Shown one piece after another: positions 49,157-61,036 of a stretch of DNA of 64,000 nucleotides. This DNA is from Marinobacter sp. S0848L (GTDB lineage: Bacteria > Pseudomonadota > Gammaproteobacteria > Pseudomonadales > Oleiphilaceae): assembly GCF_023016065.1 (NCBI RefSeq), contig NZ_JALKAQ010000005.1, positions 1 through 64,000 of the forward strand. Reading direction: 5' to 3'. The translations under genes and the position numbers were made by a program. Under the pieces are notes generated by a model. It had not been told where the DNA came from, made no database searches, and worked only from the letters and a program-made list of their open reading frames with translations. The number at the start of each line of letters is the position of its first letter. The stretch's first letter is position 1.

Positions 49157-50929
49157 TTAGTAGGTCCGGACTTTCGGCTCGAAGGTCGGAACAGTCTTCG
49201 GCGCAAAGTTCACGTCGCGCTTGCCCACACGTTTTTCGAGCGGGAAGTACATGGAGTGCTTCAGCCAGTTCTCGTCATCGCGCTCGGTAAAGTCGTTACG
49301 GGCGTGCGCTCCACGGCTTTCTTTACGCTCATGAGCCGAAATAGCGGTCGCCAAAGCAACCTCGTACAGGTTATCAAGCTCAAGCGCTTCGATACGCGCG
49401 GTGTTAAAGGCCTGACTGGAATCAGCAAGCTTGGTCTTACGGACCCGCTCACCGATCGCTTCCAGTTTCTTCAGCCCTTCTTCCATGCTCTTGCCGTCAC
49501 GGAATACGCCGAAATACAACTGCATGCAGTTCTGCAGATCTTTACGAACCGTTGCAACATCCTCACCTTCAGATGCACTGTTCAGTCGATCCAAACGCGC
49601 CATCGCACGCTTGATATCTTCATCGCTGGCACCATCAACGTCGAAGCCACCACGAATCTGCTCTTCAATGTGCAGACCAGCCGCACGACCGAAGACCACC
49701 AAGTCGAGCAGCGAGTTACCACCCAGACGGTTGGCACCGTGAACCGACACACAAGCCGCTTCACCACAAGCAAACAGACCCGGGATAGGCTGATCGTTGC
49801 CGCTTTCGTCCTGAGTCAGGGCCTGACCGCCAACATTAGTGGGGATACCACCCATCATGTAGTGACAGGTCGGAACAACCGGCACCGGCTCCTTAACAGG
49901 ATCCACGTGAGCGAACGTACGTGAAAGCTCACAAATACCCGGCAGACGCAGATTCAGCGTTTCTTCACCCAGGTGATCCAGCTTCAGCAGTACGTGATCC
50001 TTTTCAGGGCCGCAACCACGCCCTTCCAGGATTTCCAGAACCATGGAGCGCGCAACAACGTCACGACCCGCAAGGTCTTTCGCGTTCGGAGCATAACGCT
50101 CCATAAAACGCTCGCCTTCGGAGTTGATCAGATAACCGCCCTCACCCCGGCAACCCTCGGTTACCAACGTACCAGCACCGTAGATGCCAGTCGGGTGGAA
50201 CTGCCACATTTCCATATCCTGAACCGGGAAGCCGGCACGCAGCGCCATACCAATACCGTCACCAGTATTGATCAGTGCGTTGGTGGTAGACGCATAAATA
50301 CGACCAGCACCACCAGTGGCCAGAACGGTTGCCTTGGCTTTGATGTAGGCAACTTCGCCGGTTTCAATTTCGATGGCCACAACACCAACAACTTCGTTCT
50401 TGGAGTTTTTGACCAGATCTACGGCATACCATTCATTCAGGAAGCTGGTGCCACCTTTCAGGTTTGCCTGGTACAGAGTATGCAGGAGCGCGTGACCCGT
50501 ACGGTCAGCTGCAGCACAAGTACGAGCCGCCTGAGTCGGGTTGTCAGGACCTTTGGACTGACCACCGAAAGGACGCTGATAAATACGACCTTGCTCAGTA
50601 CGCGAGAACGGAAGCCCCATATGCTCAAGCTCAAAGACAGCCTGGGGACCTACAGAACACATGTACTCGATCGCGTCTTGGTCACCGATGTAGTCAGAAC
50701 CTTTAACGGTGTCGTACATGTGCCAGCGCCAGTCATCGTTGGGATCGGCACTTGCGATCGCACAGGTAATACCGCCTTGAGCGGAAACAGTGTGCGAACG
50801 GGTTGGAAATACTTTCGTGATACACGCGGTGTTAAGGCCAGACTCAGTCAGCTGGAGGGCGGCTCGCATACCAGCTCCACCACCACCGATAACAATCGCG
50901 TCGTAAGACATGGTTTTGATGTTAGCCAT
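49157..50929 (-). CDS. sdhA: Succinate dehydrogenase flavoprotein subunit
   Basis: SdhA oxidises succinate to fumarate. The 590-residue protein has the FAD motif [17 protein letters not shown], the covalent flavin His in [12 protein letters not shown] (near 45), active-site residues in [12 protein letters not shown] and [20 protein letters not shown], and a C-terminal helical domain ending [16 protein letters not shown]. It starts 3 bp after sdhD. Confidence 0.97.
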   Translation of the reverse strand: MANIKTMSYDAIVIGGGGAGMRAALQLTESGLNTACITKVFPTRSHTVSAQGGITCAIASADPNDDWRWHMYDTVKGSDYIGDQDAIEYMCSVGPQAVFELEHMGLPFSRTEQGRIYQRPFGGQSKGPDNPTQAARTCAAADRTGHALLHTLYQANLKGGTSFLNEWYAVDLVKNSKNEVVGVVAIEIETGEVAYIKAKATVLATGGAGRIYASTTNALINTGDGIGMALRAGFPVQDMEMWQFHPTGIYGAGTLVTEGCRGEGGYLINSEGERFMERYAPNAKDLAGRDVVARSMVLEILEGRGCGPEKDHVLLKLDHLGEETLNLRLPGICELSRTFAHVDPVKEPVPVVPTCHYMMGGIPTNVGGQALTQDESGNDQPIPGLFACGEAACVSVHGANRLGGNSLLDLVVFGRAAGLHIEEQIRGGFDVDGASDEDIKRAMARLDRLNSASEGEDVATVRKDLQNCMQLYFGVFRDGKSMEEGLKKLEAIGERVRKTKLADSSQAFNTARIEALELDNLYEVALATAISAHERKESRGAHARNDFTERDDENWLKHSMYFPLEKRVGKRDVNFAPKTVPTFEPKVRTY

Positions 50930-50932
50930 CGA

Positions 50933-51274
50933 TTAAAGCCCCCAAAGGATCTGAATGCCCCACACGACATAAACAAACATCACAAGGATGCAAGCTGCCT
51001 GTAGCAAAAAGCGCGGAAGCGCCGACTGGATGTAGTCCGTAGACACCGTCCACAAACCAACCCACGCGTGCCCGGCGATAGAAAGCAACGCCAGCAGGCT
51101 GAAAATCTTGAACCAACCCTGATTGAACAGCGCAGCCCAAGCCTGATAGTCAACGTCAGTCGTGATAAAGAAACCCAACAGGAACAACGTGTAAAGAGCC
51201 AGCACATAAGCTGAGGCACGCTGAATGATCCAATCCTGAATCCCGTTACGACCGATATTCGTTACACTGTTCAT
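50933..51274 (-). CDS. sdhD: Succinate dehydrogenase membrane anchor subunit
   Basis: SdhD is the smaller membrane anchor that helps bind haem b and ubiquinone. The roughly 113-residue protein has three predicted helices: about 18-38 (ASAYVLALYTLFLLGFFIT), 57-80 (IFSLLALLSIAGHAWVGLW, His as haem-ligand candidate) and 92-112. ATG at 51274 gives a 4-base overlap (ATGA) with sdhC; an ATG at 51280 is also in frame. Confidence 0.93.
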   Translation of the reverse strand: MNSVTNIGRNGIQDWIIQRASAYVLALYTLFLLGFFITTDVDYQAWAALFNQGWFKIFSLLALLSIAGHAWVGLWTVSTDYIQSALPRFLLQAACILVMFVYVVWGIQILWGL

Positions 51275-51648
51275 GCCCATACCCAGACTCCTGCCAGAAT
51301 AATCAGAACAATGGAAACCACTAGCGTGATTTTCGCGGCAAGGCGACCGCTCTCAAGCTCTTCGCCGATACCAGCGTCCATCAACAGGTGCTTGATACCT
51401 GCAACGAGGTGGTACAGCAGAGCAGACAGGATGCCCCAGGTAATCAGCTTTGCCAGGAAGCTGTCCAGCAGTTCATTTACGCGATTAAAGCCATCTTCTC
51501 CGGACAGGGAGAGATCCAGGCCGTACATCAGAAAAGCAACACCCACAAAGATGATGATGCCGCTGATGCGATGCAGGATCGAAGTAATGGCTGGCAGCGG
51601 AAAATGGAACTTGCCGAGATCGAGATTTACTGGTCGTTTGCTATTCAC
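51271..51648 (-). CDS. sdhC: Succinate dehydrogenase cytochrome b556 subunit
   Basis: SdhC binds haem b and ubiquinone with SdhD. The 125-residue protein has RPVNLDLGKFHFPLPAITSI near its start, the signature SILHRISGIIIFVG and the haem-ligand region LYHLVAGIKHLLMDAG. It has three helices. The start is the GTG at 51648, chosen because the family begins just before RPVNL; the long upstream frame is not conserved in kind. It is the first gene of the operon. Confidence 0.92.
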   Translation of the reverse strand: MNSKRPVNLDLGKFHFPLPAITSILHRISGIIIFVGVAFLMYGLDLSLSGEDGFNRVNELLDSFLAKLITWGILSALLYHLVAGIKHLLMDAGIGEELESGRLAAKITLVVSIVLIILAGVWVWA

Positions 51649-51830
51649 AGCGCTCTCACACTCTCTTTTGGTTCCGCAAAACCGATATTCCGGCAGCGGA
51701 TGGTTAGTATGTTGGGACCGGAGAATCGATACGAAACCGATAACCGATTGGTTCAGGAGGGCGGATGACAACCCGATAGCTTGCTATGCGATAGCCGACA
51801 AGCAGGCGCATCCCCGATTCCGGGCTACGG

Positions 51831-51859
51831 ATTATAAGGAGACGCCTCGGTAATTACAA
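51831..51859 (-). promoter_or_regulatory. Sigma-70 promoter of the sdhCDAB operon
   Basis: On the minus strand TTGTAA (51854-51859) and a perfect TATAAT (51831-51836) are spaced by 17 nt. They would start a leader of about 175 nt before sdhC. Confidence 0.6.
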
Positions 51860-52010
51860 ACCTGCAACAAGCCCGAAAGCCTTGCCAGCCGCACACCGGC
51901 TTCACCCATTCAGCTTATTGACAAAATAATCAAAAACAGAAAAGCACCGTAATCCGGCGCCTCGGAGCCCCATTTCGCTTTTGTAAATCCGTGTTTTCAT
52001 CATCTATAGA

Positions 52011-52038
52011 TTGACAAAAAAAGCTAACGCCCTATATT
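52011..52038 (+). promoter_or_regulatory. Sigma-70 promoter of gltA
   Basis: A perfect TTGACA (52011-52016) and TATATT (52033-52038) are spaced by 16 nt, giving a leader of about 80 nt before gltA. A second possible -10, GATAAT, lies near 52055. Confidence 0.6.
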
Positions 52039-52124
52039 TTGCCGCCAGTTTTGCGATAATACGCGCCTTCTCGCGCATCTATAAATGCAAAGAGCTGTTA
52101 AAGCTAATTGAACAGGAGAGCACC

Positions 52125-53399
52125 ATGACCGACAGGAAAGCCACGCTCTCGGTGGGAGATAAGTCCATTGAGCTTCCGGTTTATTCCGGCACCGTCGGCC
52201 CTGACGTTATTGACGTACGCGGGCTAGTCCAGGAAGGCGTTTTCACTTACGATCCAGGCTTTGTTTCTACCGCAGCCTGCGAATCCGCTATCACTTATAT
52301 CGATGGCGCTAACGGCGTGCTGCTGCATCGGGGTTACCCGATCGACCAGCTGGCCGAACAATCTGACTTTCTCGAAGTGTGCTACCTCCTCCTGAACGGC
52401 GAACTGCCGAGCGAAGAAGAGAACAAGCGCTTTCACACCACCATTAAAAACCACACCATGCTGCACGATCAGATGCGCAATTTCTTCAACGGCTTCCGCC
52501 GTGACGCGCATCCGATGGCCATTATGTGCGGTGTTGTTGGCGCCCTGTCTGCGTTCTACCACGACCAGATGGATGTCGGCGATCCGAAGCAGCGCGAGAT
52601 CACCGCTCACCGCCTGATCGCGAAAATGCCCACCATCGCCGCATGGTGCTACAAGTATTCTGTAGGTCAGCCGTTCATGTACCCGCGCAACGACATGTCC
52701 TACGCAGAAAACTTCCTGCAAATGATGTTCGGCACGCCGTGCGAAGAGTACAAACCAAACCCGGTGCTTGCGAACGCAATGGACAAGATTTTCATTCTGC
52801 ACGCCGATCATGAGCAGAATGCCTCAACGTCCACCGTTCGTCTGGCAGGCTCCACCGGAGCCAACCCATACGCCTGTATCGCCTCCGGCATTGCAGCACT
52901 TTGGGGACCCGCTCACGGCGGCGCCAACGAAGCCGTACTGGATATGCTGGCCGAAATCGGCGACGAGTCCAACATTGAAAAATTCATCGCGAAAGCGAAA
53001 GACAAAGATGATCCATTCCGCTTGATGGGCTTCGGCCACCGGGTTTACAAGAACTTCGACCCGCGCGCCAAAGTTATGGCTCAAACTGCTCACGAAGTAT
53101 TGAGCGAACTTGGCCTGGAAAACGATCCTCTGCTGAAAATCGCCCAGCGTCTCGAGAAAATCGCCCTGGAAGACGAATACTTCGTGAAGCGCCAGCTTTA
53201 CCCGAACGTCGACTTCTACTCCGGCATCATTCTGAAAGCGATCGGTATCCCAACCTCTATGTTTACCGTTATTTTCGCAATGTCCCGGACTATTGGCTGG
53301 TTCTCACACTGGAACGAAATGGTCAGCGGTGCCAACCGTATTGGCCGTCCGCGCCAGCTTTACACCGGCTCGCCGAAGCGCGATTATCCAAGCAAGTAA
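52125..53399 (+). CDS. gltA: Citrate synthase
   Basis: GltA condenses oxaloacetate with acetyl-CoA, the entry step of the TCA cycle. The 424-residue protein is of the type II Gram-negative form. Catalytic residues are visible in [20 protein letters not shown] (near 260), [15 protein letters not shown] (near 303) and [14 protein letters not shown] (near 340). The ATG at 52125 has AGGAG 8 nt upstream and matches the family; the longer upstream frame overlaps the promoter. It diverges from sdhCDAB. Confidence 0.97.
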   Translation: MTDRKATLSVGDKSIELPVYSGTVGPDVIDVRGLVQEGVFTYDPGFVSTAACESAITYIDGANGVLLHRGYPIDQLAEQSDFLEVCYLLLNGELPSEEENKRFHTTIKNHTMLHDQMRNFFNGFRRDAHPMAIMCGVVGALSAFYHDQMDVGDPKQREITAHRLIAKMPTIAAWCYKYSVGQPFMYPRNDMSYAENFLQMMFGTPCEEYKPNPVLANAMDKIFILHADHEQNASTSTVRLAGSTGANPYACIASGIAALWGPAHGGANEAVLDMLAEIGDESNIEKFIAKAKDKDDPFRLMGFGHRVYKNFDPRAKVMAQTAHEVLSELGLENDPLLKIAQRLEKIALEDEYFVKRQLYPNVDFYSGIILKAIGIPTSMFTVIFAMSRTIGWFSHWNEMVSGANRIGRPRQLYTGSPKRDYPSK

Positions 53400-53422
53400 T
53401 TGCTCAGGGTACACCGGAAAAC

Positions 53423-53456
53423 ACACAAAGGCCGCTGATTTCAGCGGCCTTTGTGT
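53423..53456. terminator. Rho-independent terminator after gltA
   Basis: ACACAAAGGCCGCTGA (53423-53438) and TCAGCGGCCTTTGTGT (53441-53456) form an almost continuous palindrome, with a T-rich tail. The next gene begins 25 bp later on the same strand. Confidence 0.85.
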
Positions 53457-53480
53457 TTGTGATCAAGAAGGAGATCAACA

Positions 53481-54353
53481 ATGACAACAACCGCTGCATT
53501 TATTGGTTTAGGCGTAATGGGCTTCCCCATGGCAGGCCATCTGGCGAACGCAGGCATTTCAGTACAAGCATGGAACCGGTCGACAGGAAAAGCTGAGAAG
53601 TGGGCCTCCGAGTATTCAGGAACAGCCTGCAACACAATCTCGGAAGCCGTTCAGAATGCCGATTTCATCATGACCTGCGTGGGTGCCGACAAAGATCTTC
53701 TGGCCGTATACGAAGGCCCTGAAGGCATTCTCGAAAACGCCCCGAAAGGCGCAACCCTGATAGATCACACAACCGCATCAGCCGGCATTGCCGAGCACCT
53801 TTTTACCGCCGCCTCCAAAGCCGGACTCGGCTTTATTGATGCGCCGGTTTCGGGCGGCCAGCAAGGCGCCGAAAACGGACAGCTCACCGTTATGTGCGGC
53901 GGCGATCAGGCCGATTATGAAAAAGCGGCGCCGATCATGGAACATTACGCCCGGGCACTGAATCTGATGGGCCCTGCTGGCAGTGGTCAGAAAACAAAAA
54001 TGGTTAACCAGATTGCCATTGCAGGCTTGATTCAGGGGCTTTCGGAAGCACTCCACTTCGCCGAACAAGCCGACCTGGATATTCAAAAAGTCGTGGAGGT
54101 AATTTCTAAAGGCGCAGCCCAATCCTGGCAGATGGAGAACCGCTCTGCGACCATGGCCGACGGTAAGTTCGACTACGGTTTTGCAGTGGACTGGATGCGC
54201 AAGGACCTGGGGATCTGCTTGCAGGAAGCCAATCGAAATGGTGCGTCTTTGCCGGTCACAGCGTTAGTGGACCAATTCTACGGAGATGTGCAAAAGATGG
54301 GCGGAAATCGCTGGGATACGTCTTCGCTTATACAGCGGCTTCGCAAGACGTAA
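53481..54353 (+). CDS. 3-hydroxyisobutyrate dehydrogenase-family oxidoreductase
   Basis: The 290-residue protein belongs to the beta-hydroxyacid dehydrogenase family (GarR, MmsB, GlxR). It has the nucleotide motif FIGLGVMGFPMAGHLANAG (residues 7-25), substrate-binding FIDAPVSGGQQGAENG (near 115) and the catalytic Lys in GSGQKTKMVNQIAIAG (near 173), with a helical C-terminal domain. The substrate could be 3-hydroxyisobutyrate, tartronate semialdehyde or a related acid; context does not decide. GAAGGAG lies 8-9 nt before the ATG. Confidence 0.88.
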   Translation: MTTTAAFIGLGVMGFPMAGHLANAGISVQAWNRSTGKAEKWASEYSGTACNTISEAVQNADFIMTCVGADKDLLAVYEGPEGILENAPKGATLIDHTTASAGIAEHLFTAASKAGLGFIDAPVSGGQQGAENGQLTVMCGGDQADYEKAAPIMEHYARALNLMGPAGSGQKTKMVNQIAIAGLIQGLSEALHFAEQADLDIQKVVEVISKGAAQSWQMENRSATMADGKFDYGFAVDWMRKDLGICLQEANRNGASLPVTALVDQFYGDVQKMGGNRWDTSSLIQRLRKT

Positions 54354-54430
54354 CCCAAACCGCTATTTCCGGAACACGCTACGGGCAGCGCCTCTTCCTT
54401 TGGCGCTCCCGTAGAGCTCGACACCAGGCG

Positions 54431-57073
54431 TTACTTTTTCTTCTTGTCCCTTGGCACCCAGCGGCCGTTTTCATACCAGGCAGACCAACCCGTCGCTTTG
54501 CCGTCTTTTTCCGACATAACGTACTGCTCTTTGGTTTTCCGACTGTAACGAATAACAGTTGGATTGCCTTCAGGGTCTTTCTCCGGCGCATCCATCAGAT
54601 AGTCGTGCTTCGGATCAATTTCCTTCCGGTGCGGCTTGATTTCCATAACCAATGGCGGACGAGTCTCCCGGTTCTTCGGGAATTTGCTCGCAGCCAGAAA
54701 CAGCCCCGACGCACCGTCCCGCAGAACGTATGTGTCATCAACCTTCTGGCACTGCAACTCAGGCATCGGAACCGGATCCATCTTGGGCGGCGCAGGCTCT
54801 CCGCTCTTCAGCAGCTTCCGGGTATTCTTGCAGTCGTCGCTCGTGCAACCAAAGTATTTGCCAAAGCGCCCGGTCTTCAGCTGCATTTCCGATCCGCACT
54901 TGTCGCATTCAAGCGTTGGGCCGTCATAACCCTTGATCCGGAAGGTACCCTGCTCCACTTCATAGCCGGAACAGTCAGGGTTGTTGCCACACACATGCAG
55001 CTTACGGGTTTCATCCACCAGATAGCTGTCCATGGCTGTGCCACATTTTTCACAACGACGCTTCATGCGCAGAAGCCGGGTTTCGCCTTCACCTTCTACG
55101 TCTTCGTCAGCGCTCACAACCTCATCGCCAGAGACAAGATTGATCGTGGTCTTGCAGCGCTCCTTTGGCGGCAGAGCATAGCCCGAGCACCCAAGAAAAA
55201 CCCCGGTACTCGCGACACGGATCTGCATATTGCGACCACAACTGGGGCACGGTATATCGGTTTCGGTCGGCGTATTCGCGCGCATACCGCCATCTGCCTG
55301 GCTGGCGCTATCAAGCTGCTTGCGGAACTTGGCGTAGAAATCATTCAACACCTTCTTCCAGTTCACATCGCCACCGGCAATGTGGTCAAGCTCGTCTTCA
55401 AGGCGCGCGGTGAAGTCATAGTCCATCAGGTTCGGGAAGGACTCTGCCAACCGCTCAGTGACGATCTCGCCCATTTTCTCGGCGTAGAAACGGCGATTCT
55501 GCAAGCGCACGTAACCACGATCCTGGATGGTGGAAATGATTGATGCGTAAGTAGACGGCCGTCCGATTCCCTGTTTCTCCAGCTCTTTAACCAGGCTCGC
55601 TTCCGTATAGCGCGGAGACGGTTTGGTGAAGTGCTGCGTGGGGTCCAGCTTATTCAGATCGAGGGCTTCATTCACCTTGATGTCCGGCAGCGCCACGTCT
55701 TCGTCTTTCTTGGACGATTGCGGTGCGGCTTTCAAGAAGCCGTCAAACTTAACGATGCGCCCACGGGTGCGTAGCTCATAGTCGCCATTCGCCACCACAA
55801 TCGATGTGCTCAGAAATTCTGCGTCGGCCATCTGACAAGCAATGAACTGACGCCAGATAAGGTCATAGAGCTTCTCAGCATCTTTCTCAAGGCCGGAAAT
55901 ATCAGAAGGCCTGCGGGTCACATCGGAAGGCCGAATAGCCTCGTGCGCCTCCTGAGCGCCCTCTTTACTGCCATATAAGCGCGGGGAGTCTGGCAAATAG
56001 CGATCACCAAACTGCTTTTGAACAAACGCTCGACAGCTCTCAACCGCATCTTTGCTGAGGTTGGTAGAGTCGGTACGCATATAGGTGATGTAACCCGCCT
56101 CGTACAAGCGTTGCGCCAACATCATGGTCTTCTTGACACTGAAGCCCATCCGGTTACTGGCCGCTTGCTGCAAGGTCGAGGTAATGAACGGAGCCGACGG
56201 TTTTGAACGGGTTGGCTTATCTTCCCGCTTGGCTACCTTGAAGCTGCCGTCTTTGAGGCGAGCCACGTGCTCGTTGCTCTGAACCTCGTTGGCCGGACGG
56301 TACGGCTTTCCGTCATACCGGGTCACTTCAAAGCGCACCGGCTGCTTGGCATTATTCGGGCTCAGCTCCGCGTGCAGCTGCCAGAACTCTTCCGGAACAA
56401 ATTTACGTATCTCGCGCTCGCGTTCGACAATCAGGCGCACCGCAACAGACTGTACGCGCCCTGCCGACAAACCTCGGGCAATCTTGCTCCACAACAGCGG
56501 CGAAACCATGTAGCCCACAACCCGATCCAGAAAACGGCGCGCTTGCTGCGCGTTTACGCGATCCGTATCGAGATTACCCGGGTCCTCAAACGCTTCCTGA
56601 ATGGCGCGTTTCGTGATTTCGTTAAACACCACCCGGCGGTACTTATCCGGCTCGCCACCAATGGTTTCCTGGAGATGCCAGGCAATGGCCTCCCCCTCTC
56701 TATCCAAATCCGTTGCGAGATAAATATGGTCTGCGTTTTTGGCTAAACGCTTCAGCTCACTGACCACTTTCTCTTTGCCCGGCAGGATTTCGTATCGCGC
56801 ACTCCAGTCACGATCAGGATCCACACCCATGCGTGCAACCAATTGCTCTCTGGCTTTACGCTTTTTGTGTTCGGCCTTTTCCTCGGGACTCAACTTACGT
56901 GTCGCAGCCGCCTGCTTAGCCCGTTCTTTCGGGTCAGACTGACTACCACTGCCACTGACAGGCAGGTCACGAATGTGGCCAACACTCGACTTAACAATGA
57001 AGTCCGAGCCCAGATACTTGTTGATGGTCTTCGCTTTCGCTGGAGACTCGACAATAACGAGACTTTTACCCAT
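54431..57073 (-). CDS. topA: DNA topoisomerase I
   Basis: TopA relaxes negative supercoils. The 880-residue protein has the Toprim domain ([20 protein letters not shown] and [17 protein letters not shown]), the active-site Tyr in [16 protein letters not shown] (near 320), and three C-terminal zinc-binding Cys clusters beginning [18 protein letters not shown] and CDKCGSEMQ. It has a charged insertion around 40-80 ([20 protein letters not shown]) and a Lys-rich end. E. coli TopA is 865 residues. It is a single gene. Confidence 0.97.
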   Translation of the reverse strand: MGKSLVIVESPAKAKTINKYLGSDFIVKSSVGHIRDLPVSGSGSQSDPKERAKQAAATRKLSPEEKAEHKKRKAREQLVARMGVDPDRDWSARYEILPGKEKVVSELKRLAKNADHIYLATDLDREGEAIAWHLQETIGGEPDKYRRVVFNEITKRAIQEAFEDPGNLDTDRVNAQQARRFLDRVVGYMVSPLLWSKIARGLSAGRVQSVAVRLIVEREREIRKFVPEEFWQLHAELSPNNAKQPVRFEVTRYDGKPYRPANEVQSNEHVARLKDGSFKVAKREDKPTRSKPSAPFITSTLQQAASNRMGFSVKKTMMLAQRLYEAGYITYMRTDSTNLSKDAVESCRAFVQKQFGDRYLPDSPRLYGSKEGAQEAHEAIRPSDVTRRPSDISGLEKDAEKLYDLIWRQFIACQMADAEFLSTSIVVANGDYELRTRGRIVKFDGFLKAAPQSSKKDEDVALPDIKVNEALDLNKLDPTQHFTKPSPRYTEASLVKELEKQGIGRPSTYASIISTIQDRGYVRLQNRRFYAEKMGEIVTERLAESFPNLMDYDFTARLEDELDHIAGGDVNWKKVLNDFYAKFRKQLDSASQADGGMRANTPTETDIPCPSCGRNMQIRVASTGVFLGCSGYALPPKERCKTTINLVSGDEVVSADEDVEGEGETRLLRMKRRCEKCGTAMDSYLVDETRKLHVCGNNPDCSGYEVEQGTFRIKGYDGPTLECDKCGSEMQLKTGRFGKYFGCTSDDCKNTRKLLKSGEPAPPKMDPVPMPELQCQKVDDTYVLRDGASGLFLAASKFPKNRETRPPLVMEIKPHRKEIDPKHDYLMDAPEKDPEGNPTVIRYSRKTKEQYVMSEKDGKATGWSAWYENGRWVPRDKKKK

Positions 57074-57282
57074 ATCGGAGATCTATATCCTTGGCGGCGA
57101 ATCGGTTAATAACTAAACAAACCGCAAACTCGCATAAAAATCAGGCAACTGGAAACGTAAGGGTTGCCATTATGTATAGGCACACTGTTTTACAGGGTCA
57201 AGAATAGCAAGACAACCCATTCTTTGGCCTGAGACAGTCTTTTTCTGATTTTTGGCACCAAACAAGAGCACCACAAACAGGA

Positions 57283-57304
57283 AGGCCCGGCATAAGCCGG
57301 GCCT
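57283..57304 (-). terminator. Hairpin terminator candidate after fadA
   Basis: AGGCCCGGC (57283-57291) and GCCGGGCCT (57296-57304) form a perfect 9-bp stem with an ATAA loop on the plus strand, about 34 nt after the fadA stop. On the minus strand CCTGTTTGTGG follows, only moderately T-rich. The core resembles the hairpin after sdhB (48354-48381). Confidence 0.55.
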
Positions 57305-57337
57305 CCTGAGCAAGCGTTACTGATCTTGATTACTCGA

Positions 57338-58540
<1,203 letters not shown>

Positions 58541-58546
58541 TCAGGG

Positions 58547-60694
58547 TTAGCCAAAGAATTTTTCGCCAGTCTTGGCCATTTCACGCAGTTTCTCGGTCGG
58601 GTGATACAAAGGACCCAGATCTGCAAACTTGTCTGCCAGTTCAACGAACTTGTCTACACCCATATCATCGATGTAGCGCAGCGCACCGCCACGGAACGGC
58701 GGGAAGCCGATACCGAAGATGAGGCCCATATCCGCGTCAGCCGGATCTTCTACGATGCCGTCTTCCAGGCAGCGTACAGTTTCCAGACACAGTGGGATCA
58801 TCATACGAGCGATGATGTCTTCGTCGCTGAATTCGTTCTTGGCTTGTACTACTGGCTCAAGCAGTTTGTAGGTTTCTTCGTCTACAACCTTCTTTTGCTT
58901 GCCCTTGCGGTCCAGCTCGTACTTGTAGAAACCAACATCGTTCTTCTGACCGTAACGGTTGTTTTCAAACATTACGTCAATAGCGGTGGTTTCTGCGTGC
59001 TTCATACGATCCGGGAAGCCGTCGGCCATCACTTCACCAGCGTGCTTGCCGGTATCCATGCCAACAACGTCCAGCAGGTACGCAGGACCCATCGGCCAAC
59101 CGAACTTTTCCATAACCTTGTCGACTTTCTGGAAGTCGGCGCCGTCACGGACCAGACCTACGAAGCCACCGAAGTACGGGAACAGTACACGGTTAACCAG
59201 GAAGCCCGGGCAATCGTTAACAACGATCGGAGTCTTGCCCATGGCCTTGGCGTAAGCAACCGTGGTCGCGATAGCGCGGTCACTGGTCTTCTCGCCACGG
59301 ATAACCTCAACCAGCGGCATCATGTGTACCGGGTTGAAGAAGTGCATGCCACAGAAGTTTTCCGGACGCTTCAGGTTTTTAGCCAGAAGGTTGATAGAAA
59401 TTGTGGACGTGTTAGAAGTCAGGATAGCGTCTTCGCGAACCGCATCTTCGGTTTCACGCAACACCGCATCTTTAACTTTCGGGTTTTCAACTACCGCTTC
59501 AACAACCAGATCTACGTTCTTGAAATCACCGTAGTTCAGGGTTGGCGTGATGCTGTTCAGAACGTCGGCCATCTTGCCAGCGTCCATACGACCCTTATCA
59601 ACACGCTTGGACAGAAGCTTCTTGGCTTCTTTCAGGCCCAGCGCGATGCCGTCCTGGTTGATGTCCTTCATGATGATTGGCGTGCCTTTCAGTGCAGACT
59701 GGTAAGCAACACCACCACCCATGATGCCGGCACCCAATACAGCGGCCAGATTGACATCAGAAGCTTCTTTTTCCCACGCGCTGGCTTTCTTCTTCAGCGC
59801 CTGGTCGTTCAGGAACAGTCCAACCAAGCAAGCAGCAACGTTGGTCTTGGCCATCTTGGCGAAGCCTTTCGCTTCCACTTCAAGAGCCTTGTCGCGAGTC
59901 ATGCCAGCATGCTTCTGCATGGTCTTGATCGCTTCAACCGGTGCCGGGTAGTTCTTACCCGCTTTACCCGCTACGAACGCTTTGGAGATTTCAAACGCCA
60001 TCATGCTTTCCATGGCGTTCAGCTTGATCTTGCCCTTTTTCTCTTCACGACGCGCCTGGTTGTCCAGTTTGCCTTCGTTGCACTGCTCGATAATCGCAAC
60101 AGCAGCAGCAACCAGCTGATCCGGAGCAACGACAGCGTCAACAGCGCCAATTTTAAGAGCGGCGTCAGCACGATTCTCAGTACCACCAGCGATCCACTCA
60201 ACCGCGTTATCTACACCAACAAGACGAGACAAACGTACGGTGCCACCAAAGCCCGGGAAGATACCCAGCTTGGTTTCCGGCAGTCCTACCTTGGCCTTTG
60301 GCGCCATTACACGGTAGTCCGTAGCCAGACACATTTCGAAACCGCCACCCAGTGCGATACCGTTGATAGCGGTAACCGTCGGGAACGGCAGGTCTTCGAT
60401 GGCGTTGAATACTTCGTTCGCCTTCAAGTTATTGGCGACAAGCTCTTCCTCAGAACCCGCGAACAGCTCGGTAAACTCGGTGATGTCTGCACCAACGATA
60501 AAGCTGTCTTTCGAGCTGGTTACAACCAAGCCCTTCAGGTTGTTCTGGGATTTGAGTGCTTCAGCTGCGGCGCCTAGCTCTTCGATAGTGAGACGGTTGA
60601 ACTTATTGACTGACTCGCCTTGCAAGTCAAAGTCCAACTGAGCGATCCCACCGTCGATCTCTTTAACCGTGATGGCTTTACCTTCGTAAATCAT
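58547..60694 (-). CDS. fadB: Fatty acid oxidation complex alpha subunit FadB
   Basis: FadB combines enoyl-CoA hydratase/isomerase and 3-hydroxyacyl-CoA dehydrogenase. The 715-residue protein has the crotonase domain (about 1-190: [32 protein letters not shown]) and the dehydrogenase half (about 310-715: [18 protein letters not shown] and [20 protein letters not shown]). The ATG at 60694 is preferred because GGAG lies 8 nt upstream and [10 protein letters not shown] is the family's start. Sense codons TTA, CTA and TCA are nearly absent for over 650 codons, which points to high expression. Confidence 0.97.
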   Translation of the reverse strand: MIYEGKAITVKEIDGGIAQLDFDLQGESVNKFNRLTIEELGAAAEALKSQNNLKGLVVTSSKDSFIVGADITEFTELFAGSEEELVANNLKANEVFNAIEDLPFPTVTAINGIALGGGFEMCLATDYRVMAPKAKVGLPETKLGIFPGFGGTVRLSRLVGVDNAVEWIAGGTENRADAALKIGAVDAVVAPDQLVAAAVAIIEQCNEGKLDNQARREEKKGKIKLNAMESMMAFEISKAFVAGKAGKNYPAPVEAIKTMQKHAGMTRDKALEVEAKGFAKMAKTNVAACLVGLFLNDQALKKKASAWEKEASDVNLAAVLGAGIMGGGVAYQSALKGTPIIMKDINQDGIALGLKEAKKLLSKRVDKGRMDAGKMADVLNSITPTLNYGDFKNVDLVVEAVVENPKVKDAVLRETEDAVREDAILTSNTSTISINLLAKNLKRPENFCGMHFFNPVHMMPLVEVIRGEKTSDRAIATTVAYAKAMGKTPIVVNDCPGFLVNRVLFPYFGGFVGLVRDGADFQKVDKVMEKFGWPMGPAYLLDVVGMDTGKHAGEVMADGFPDRMKHAETTAIDVMFENNRYGQKNDVGFYKYELDRKGKQKKVVDEETYKLLEPVVQAKNEFSDEDIIARMMIPLCLETVRCLEDGIVEDPADADMGLIFGIGFPPFRGGALRYIDDMGVDKFVELADKFADLGPLYHPTEKLREMAKTGEKFFG

Positions 60695-61036
60695 CAACTG
60701 ATCTCCAGTCTGTGTTTGGAACTGCTGACAACCAGCGGACGCGATGCGACTCACCGGCTGTTTGTGCAGCGAGATTTCGGTCACTGCCCGATCTTTCCGA
60801 TCCAAAAATTCATACACTTGTTTGAATCGTGAGGGCACACGATGAAAAAAAACGGAGCGTTTGTCAATTTGTTTCTTTCGGAAGCCAACATAAAACCCCC
60901 GGCGCCTTGAGCGGAACTAGCTCACGGAACCCTCCGCAAACGCCGGAAACTACTTGATAAGCCGGTGGAGTTACTTTAACTTCGCTGAACGATAATAGTC
61001 CAAAATAATAAAACCGCATTACGGAGACTTATTCCG
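60695..61036. other. 342-bp divergent region between fadB and the exported-protein gene
   Basis: This gap holds the candidate fadBA promoter and operator (60849-60867), a short ATTCA/TGAAT inverted repeat (about 60806-60826) and, nearer 61000, an AT-rich stretch that may carry the promoter of the gene at 61037. No gene is visible. Confidence 0.5.
60849..60867 (-). promoter_or_regulatory. Candidate fadBA -35 box and overlapping operator
   Basis: On the minus strand a perfect TTGACA (60862-60867) overlaps the inverted repeat CAAACGCTCCGTTTT (60849-60863). The repeat resembles the CAAAC-N-GTTTG type of site bound by PsrA in pseudomonads, though the spacer is 5 nt and one end base differs. No good -10 is visible at the right spacing. 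A fatty-acid-responsive repressor here would make sense for fadBA, but this is motif inference. Confidence 0.3.

Larger units (their letters stand above)
51649..52124. other. 476-bp divergent regulatory region between sdhC and gltA
   Basis: This gap holds the outward promoters of sdhCDAB and gltA, each listed separately, and no gene. The leaders are about 175 nt for sdh and about 80 nt for gltA. The middle (51870-52000) is AT-rich and is a likely place for global regulators of the TCA cycle, but I see no convincing operator motif. Confidence 0.6.

Noticed and set aside
51649..51771. 41-residue N-terminal extension of SdhC
   Set aside because: The family begins just before RPVNLDL, and the extension is low in family features; the GTG at 51648 is a better start.
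52011..52124. 38-residue N-terminal extension of citrate synthase
   Set aside because: This stretch contains the gltA promoter, and an AGGAG-preceded ATG at 52125 matches the family's start.
58601..60577. Long open reading frame antisense to fadB (also 46198-47355 against sucA, 40444-41598 against sucD, 49973-51004 against sdhA, 54605-55543 against topA, 28529-29221 against ligA)
   Set aside because: Over the named genes these frames are aligned codon-for-codon with well-supported genes. Their open length follows from avoidance of TTA, CTA and TCA in the sense strand, and the translations show no domain I recognise.
60695..60838. 48-residue N-terminal extension of FadB
   Set aside because: The ATG at 60694 has a good ribosome binding site and the family N-terminus; the extension has no similarity to FadB.
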